Assembly (NCBI GenBank): GCA_017446125.1
Contig: JAFSRL010000283.1
Location: 1 to 6,834, forward strand
Length of the DNA stretch: 6,834 bases
Source: Lachnospiraceae bacterium
Lineage (GTDB): Bacteria > Bacillota > Clostridia > Lachnospirales > Lachnospiraceae
Direction: 5' to 3'
Shown here in pieces: positions 4,917 to 6,834 of the stretch (its first letter is position 1; each line of letters starts with the position of its first letter). Below the pieces are notes generated by a model. The model was not told the origin of the DNA. It worked only from the letters and a program-made list of their open reading frames with translations, and did not search any database. The position numbers and the translations under genes are program-made.

Positions 4917-6545
4917 ATGGGGATTGTCAGCAATGTATTAAAGACAATTTCATATACGAAACGCAACGGCGTAAAGAGCGCGTATTACGCTGCCAAAGAG
5001 CGGCTGGAGGACGCGGCGAAGGAGCCCTACGATTTTGTTCCGGCTTCGGAGGAGGAGCTGCAAAAGCAGCGCGAAACCTACGCCGCGTGGCGGGAGCTGT
5101 CCGATAACAACGTGTTTGATTATTTGACAAAGGAGCATTACCTGCCGCGCATCTCCATCATTGTGCCGTGCTACAAAACACCGAAGCGTTTCTTGCAGGC
5201 GATGATTGAGTCCGTGACGGCGCAGACGTATGAAAACTGGGAGCTGATCTTAGTGGACGCCTCGCCGGAGGAGATGAAAGCAAACGAAACAGATGACGAG
5301 GAGGCGGGCGTACACATCGCCTCCGTCATCTATTCTCTGGAAGACGCGCGCATTCATTACATGCGCCTGAAGGAAAACTTAGGGATTTCCGACAACACGA
5401 ACCGCGCGCTGGAATATGCGACGGGCGACTACGTCGGGCTTCTGGATCACGACGATCTCTTAACACCGGACGCGTTGTTCTCAATCGTGCATGAAATCAA
5501 GGAGCATCTTCTGCCGCTGCCGGAGTCCGGCATGGAGCGTCTGATCAGTTCAAAAAAAGCGGGAGGCGGGCTGCCGCCGAAGCGCATGCTAAATCCGGTG
5601 GGCCTCATCTACACGGACGAGGACAAGTGTGAGGAGGATGACGCCGGACGCTTTAAGTATTTCGATCCGAACATCAAGCCGGGCTTCAATTTCGATTATC
5701 TCCTGTCGAACAATTATATCTGTCATTTTCTGGTTGTGCGCACGGACCTTGCGCAGCAGCTTTTGTTGCGCAGTGCCTATGACGGCGCACAGGATTTTGA
5801 TTTTACGTTACGCGTCTGCGCGGAGCTCATGAAGGAGTCGCCGGCGAAGGAGCGCACCTTAAAGGCGCTTGTGCAGGAGGTGGACGAAGGACTTTACGGA
5901 TTCAAGATGCACGAAGGAAGCGTCGTGCATGTGCCGAAGGTGCTTTATCACTGGAGAAGTCATGTGTCCTCGACCGCCGCGAATCCGGCGAGTAAGAAGT
6001 ACGCGTATGACGCGGGACGCCGCGCGGTCCAAAACTTCCTTGACGCGAAGAATGTGAAGGCACGCGTGACGGATTTGCCGCATGTCGGGTTTTACCGGGT
6101 GAACTACATGCCGGATGCGATTCACGCGCGGACCGATGTGGGCGCCGTGGGCGGAAGGCTTGTCGACGAAAACGGCACCGTGACGGGCGGCGCGATGAGA
6201 GAGGACGGAACGGTGATTTATGCGGGCCTGCCGAAGGGCTACAGCGGCGGGATTTTGCACCGCGCGGTGTTGCAGCAGGACGTCGACGCGGTGGACGTGC
6301 GCAACATGGTCGTGAAGATGGAGTTTGAAAAGCGGCTGAACGAGCTGACGCTGATGAATGAAGAGGAATTGATGAAGTTGTGGAGTGAGTCAGAGGGGAC
6401 GGGTGCAGTGACTCATTCTTCCGGGGAAGAACGAGTCACTGCACCCGTCCCCCTGACGCACTCTGCGGACATACTCCGCAGTCTCATCCTGTGCAGGGAG
6501 ATCCGTGATGCGGGGTACCGCATCCTCTACGATCCGCAGATGTAA
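4917..6545 (+). CDS. Family 2 glycosyltransferase with degenerate second domain and in-frame palindromic repeat
   Basis: The 542-residue product probably adds sugars to a cell-surface polysaccharide at the inner face of the membrane. An N-terminal helical region (1-77) precedes a GT-A domain: ISIIVPCYKTP at 79-89, ENWELILVDAS at 106-116, NLGISDNTNRALEYATGDYVG at 154-174, the metal-site region DHDD at 177-180, YTDEDKC at 232-238, and HVPKVLYHWRSH at 338-349. From about 390 it resembles only the tail of a second GT-like domain (VGAVGGRLVDENGTVTGGAM, LQQDVDAVDVRNMVV), as if the front of that domain were missing. Residues about 490-516 are encoded by palindromic repeat copy 3; family-like sequence resumes after it (EIRDAGYRILYDPQM). 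The protein then stops abruptly, directly before another transferase in the same frame. No membrane segment is seen. The specific donor and acceptor cannot be told. Confidence 0.88.
   Translation: MGIVSNVLKTISYTKRNGVKSAYYAAKERLEDAAKEPYDFVPASEEELQKQRETYAAWRELSDNNVFDYLTKEHYLPRISIIVPCYKTPKRFLQAMIESVTAQTYENWELILVDASPEEMKANETDDEEAGVHIASVIYSLEDARIHYMRLKENLGISDNTNRALEYATGDYVGLLDHDDLLTPDALFSIVHEIKEHLLPLPESGMERLISSKKAGGGLPPKRMLNPVGLIYTDEDKCEEDDAGRFKYFDPNIKPGFNFDYLLSNNYICHFLVVRTDLAQQLLLRSAYDGAQDFDFTLRVCAELMKESPAKERTLKALVQEVDEGLYGFKMHEGSVVHVPKVLYHWRSHVSSTAANPASKKYAYDAGRRAVQNFLDAKNVKARVTDLPHVGFYRVNYMPDAIHARTDVGAVGGRLVDENGTVTGGAMREDGTVIYAGLPKGYSGGILHRAVLQQDVDAVDVRNMVVKMEFEKRLNELTLMNEEELMKLWSESEGTGAVTHSSGEERVTAPVPLTHSADILRSLILCREIRDAGYRILYDPQM
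5291..5331. repeat. Coding-region hairpin resembling the Uma2 terminator hairpin
   Basis: AGATGACG plus GAGGCG (5291-5306, with AG extra between them) pairs with CGCCTCCGTCATCT (5318-5331). The right arm is identical over 14 bases to 2321-2334, and with the six bases before it (TACACA) the match reaches 20 bases with one inserted T. The left arm also begins AGATGA in both. It lies in the first glycosyltransferase gene at codons about 125-139, where the protein (NETDDEEAGVHIASV) seems longer than usual between the LVDAS strand and the ARIHYMRL strand. It may be a second small mobile hairpin or a coincidence. Confidence 0.4.
6385..6461. repeat. Palindromic repeat, copy 3, inside the glycosyltransferase gene
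   Basis: The left arm 6385-6422 and right arm 6425-6461 are reverse complements apart from one extra base in the left arm, and three mismatches or wobbles near the ends. The outer sequence GTGAGTCAG, GGGACGGGT and GCAGTGACTCAT, and the right end CACCCGTCCCCCTGACGCAC, match copies 1 and 2. It is translated in frame as the stretch from SESEGTGAVTH to RVTAPVPLTHS, with no stop codon. The tip (TTCTTCC with GGAAGAA) is a longer stem than in the other copies. Confidence 0.92.
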
Positions 6546-6834
6546 ATGAAGAGAACGGCAAACACGATGGAACGGATACAGGACACAAAAAAGGTCACGG
6601 TCATCATACCGAACTACAACGGCGCGGCATTCTTAAGAGAATGTCTTTTGAGCGTGGAAAAGAGCACCGTTCCCTGTGACGTCATCGTGGTGGATGACGG
6701 TTCGACGGACAATTCCGCGGACATCGTGCGTAAGGATTTTCCGAAAGTGACGCTCATCGCGACGCACACAAACAGCGGCTTTGCCTGCGCGGTGAACCGC
6801 GGAATCCGTGCGGCGACAACGCCTTACGTTTTCC
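6546..6834 (+). CDS. Family 2 glycosyltransferase, N-terminal part (runs off the window)
   Basis: The 96 codons visible encode the start of a GT-A domain: VTVIIPNYNG at residues 17-26, the nucleotide-binding VVDDGSTD at 48-55, and NSGFACAVNRGIRAA at 76-90, all typical of family 2 transferases. This lineage often acts on rhamnose-type or other cell-wall glycans, but the substrate cannot be read from this piece. The ATG at 6546 follows the TAA of the preceding gene directly and in the same frame. A second ATG at 6567 is also possible, with GAAGAG 12 bases before it; neither has a strong ribosome site, so translation is probably coupled to the upstream gene. It belongs with pgcA and the first transferase in one plus-strand polysaccharide cluster. 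Confidence 0.9.
   Translation, partial: MKRTANTMERIQDTKKVTVIIPNYNGAAFLRECLLSVEKSTVPCDVIVVDDGSTDNSADIVRKDFPKVTLIATHTNSGFACAVNRGIRAATTPYVF

Noticed and set aside
1..6461. The three repeats as parts of a CRISPR array or ends of one composite transposon
   Set aside because: They are kilobases apart, individually palindromic, have no spacers or cas genes, and the genes between them are ordinary chromosomal operons without a transposase.

Overview
The window looks like chromosomal DNA of a moderately GC-rich Clostridia bacterium, most likely a Lachnospiraceae. This is inferred from the PadR / HAAS-membrane / DUF4097 operon, a PgcA-type phosphoglucomutase close to the Bacillus protein in its motifs, Firmicutes-style family 2 glycosyltransferases, and strong AGGAGG ribosome binding sites. 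I recognise families but cannot name a species.

Layout. Positions 51-2177 (minus strand) are a tight three-gene operon, transcribed right to left: a PadR repressor, a six-helix membrane protein with an N-terminal HAAS domain, and a membrane-anchored DUF4097 protein built on five D-x-G-T-G repeats. Its promoter (2235-2263) carries two inverted-repeat operators made from the same half-site, so autoregulation by PadR is likely. Positions 2367-2927 (minus) encode a solitary Uma2-family putative nuclease, closed by a strong intrinsic terminator (2286-2334) whose T-rich tail runs up to the padR promoter. The genes then diverge. Positions 3148-4878 (plus) encode alpha-phosphoglucomutase PgcA, 4917-6545 a large family 2 glycosyltransferase, and 6546 to the window end the start of a second one. 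PgcA interconverts glucose-6-phosphate and glucose-1-phosphate, the precursor of nucleotide sugars used by such transferases, so the right half probably begins a cell-surface polysaccharide locus.

The most unusual signal is a roughly 70-77 bp palindromic repeat present three times: just after the DUF4097 stop codon (1-51, cut by the window edge), in the divergent intergenic region before pgcA (2980-3067), and inside the first glycosyltransferase gene (6385-6461). The last copy is read in frame and adds about 26 residues. The copies differ by paired, compensating substitutions that keep the hairpin intact. A partial arm duplication of copy 2 also appears to supply the -35 box of the pgcA promoter. 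A second, smaller hairpin sequence is shared by the Uma2 terminator and the coding region of the same glycosyltransferase. No transposase that could mobilise either repeat lies in the window.
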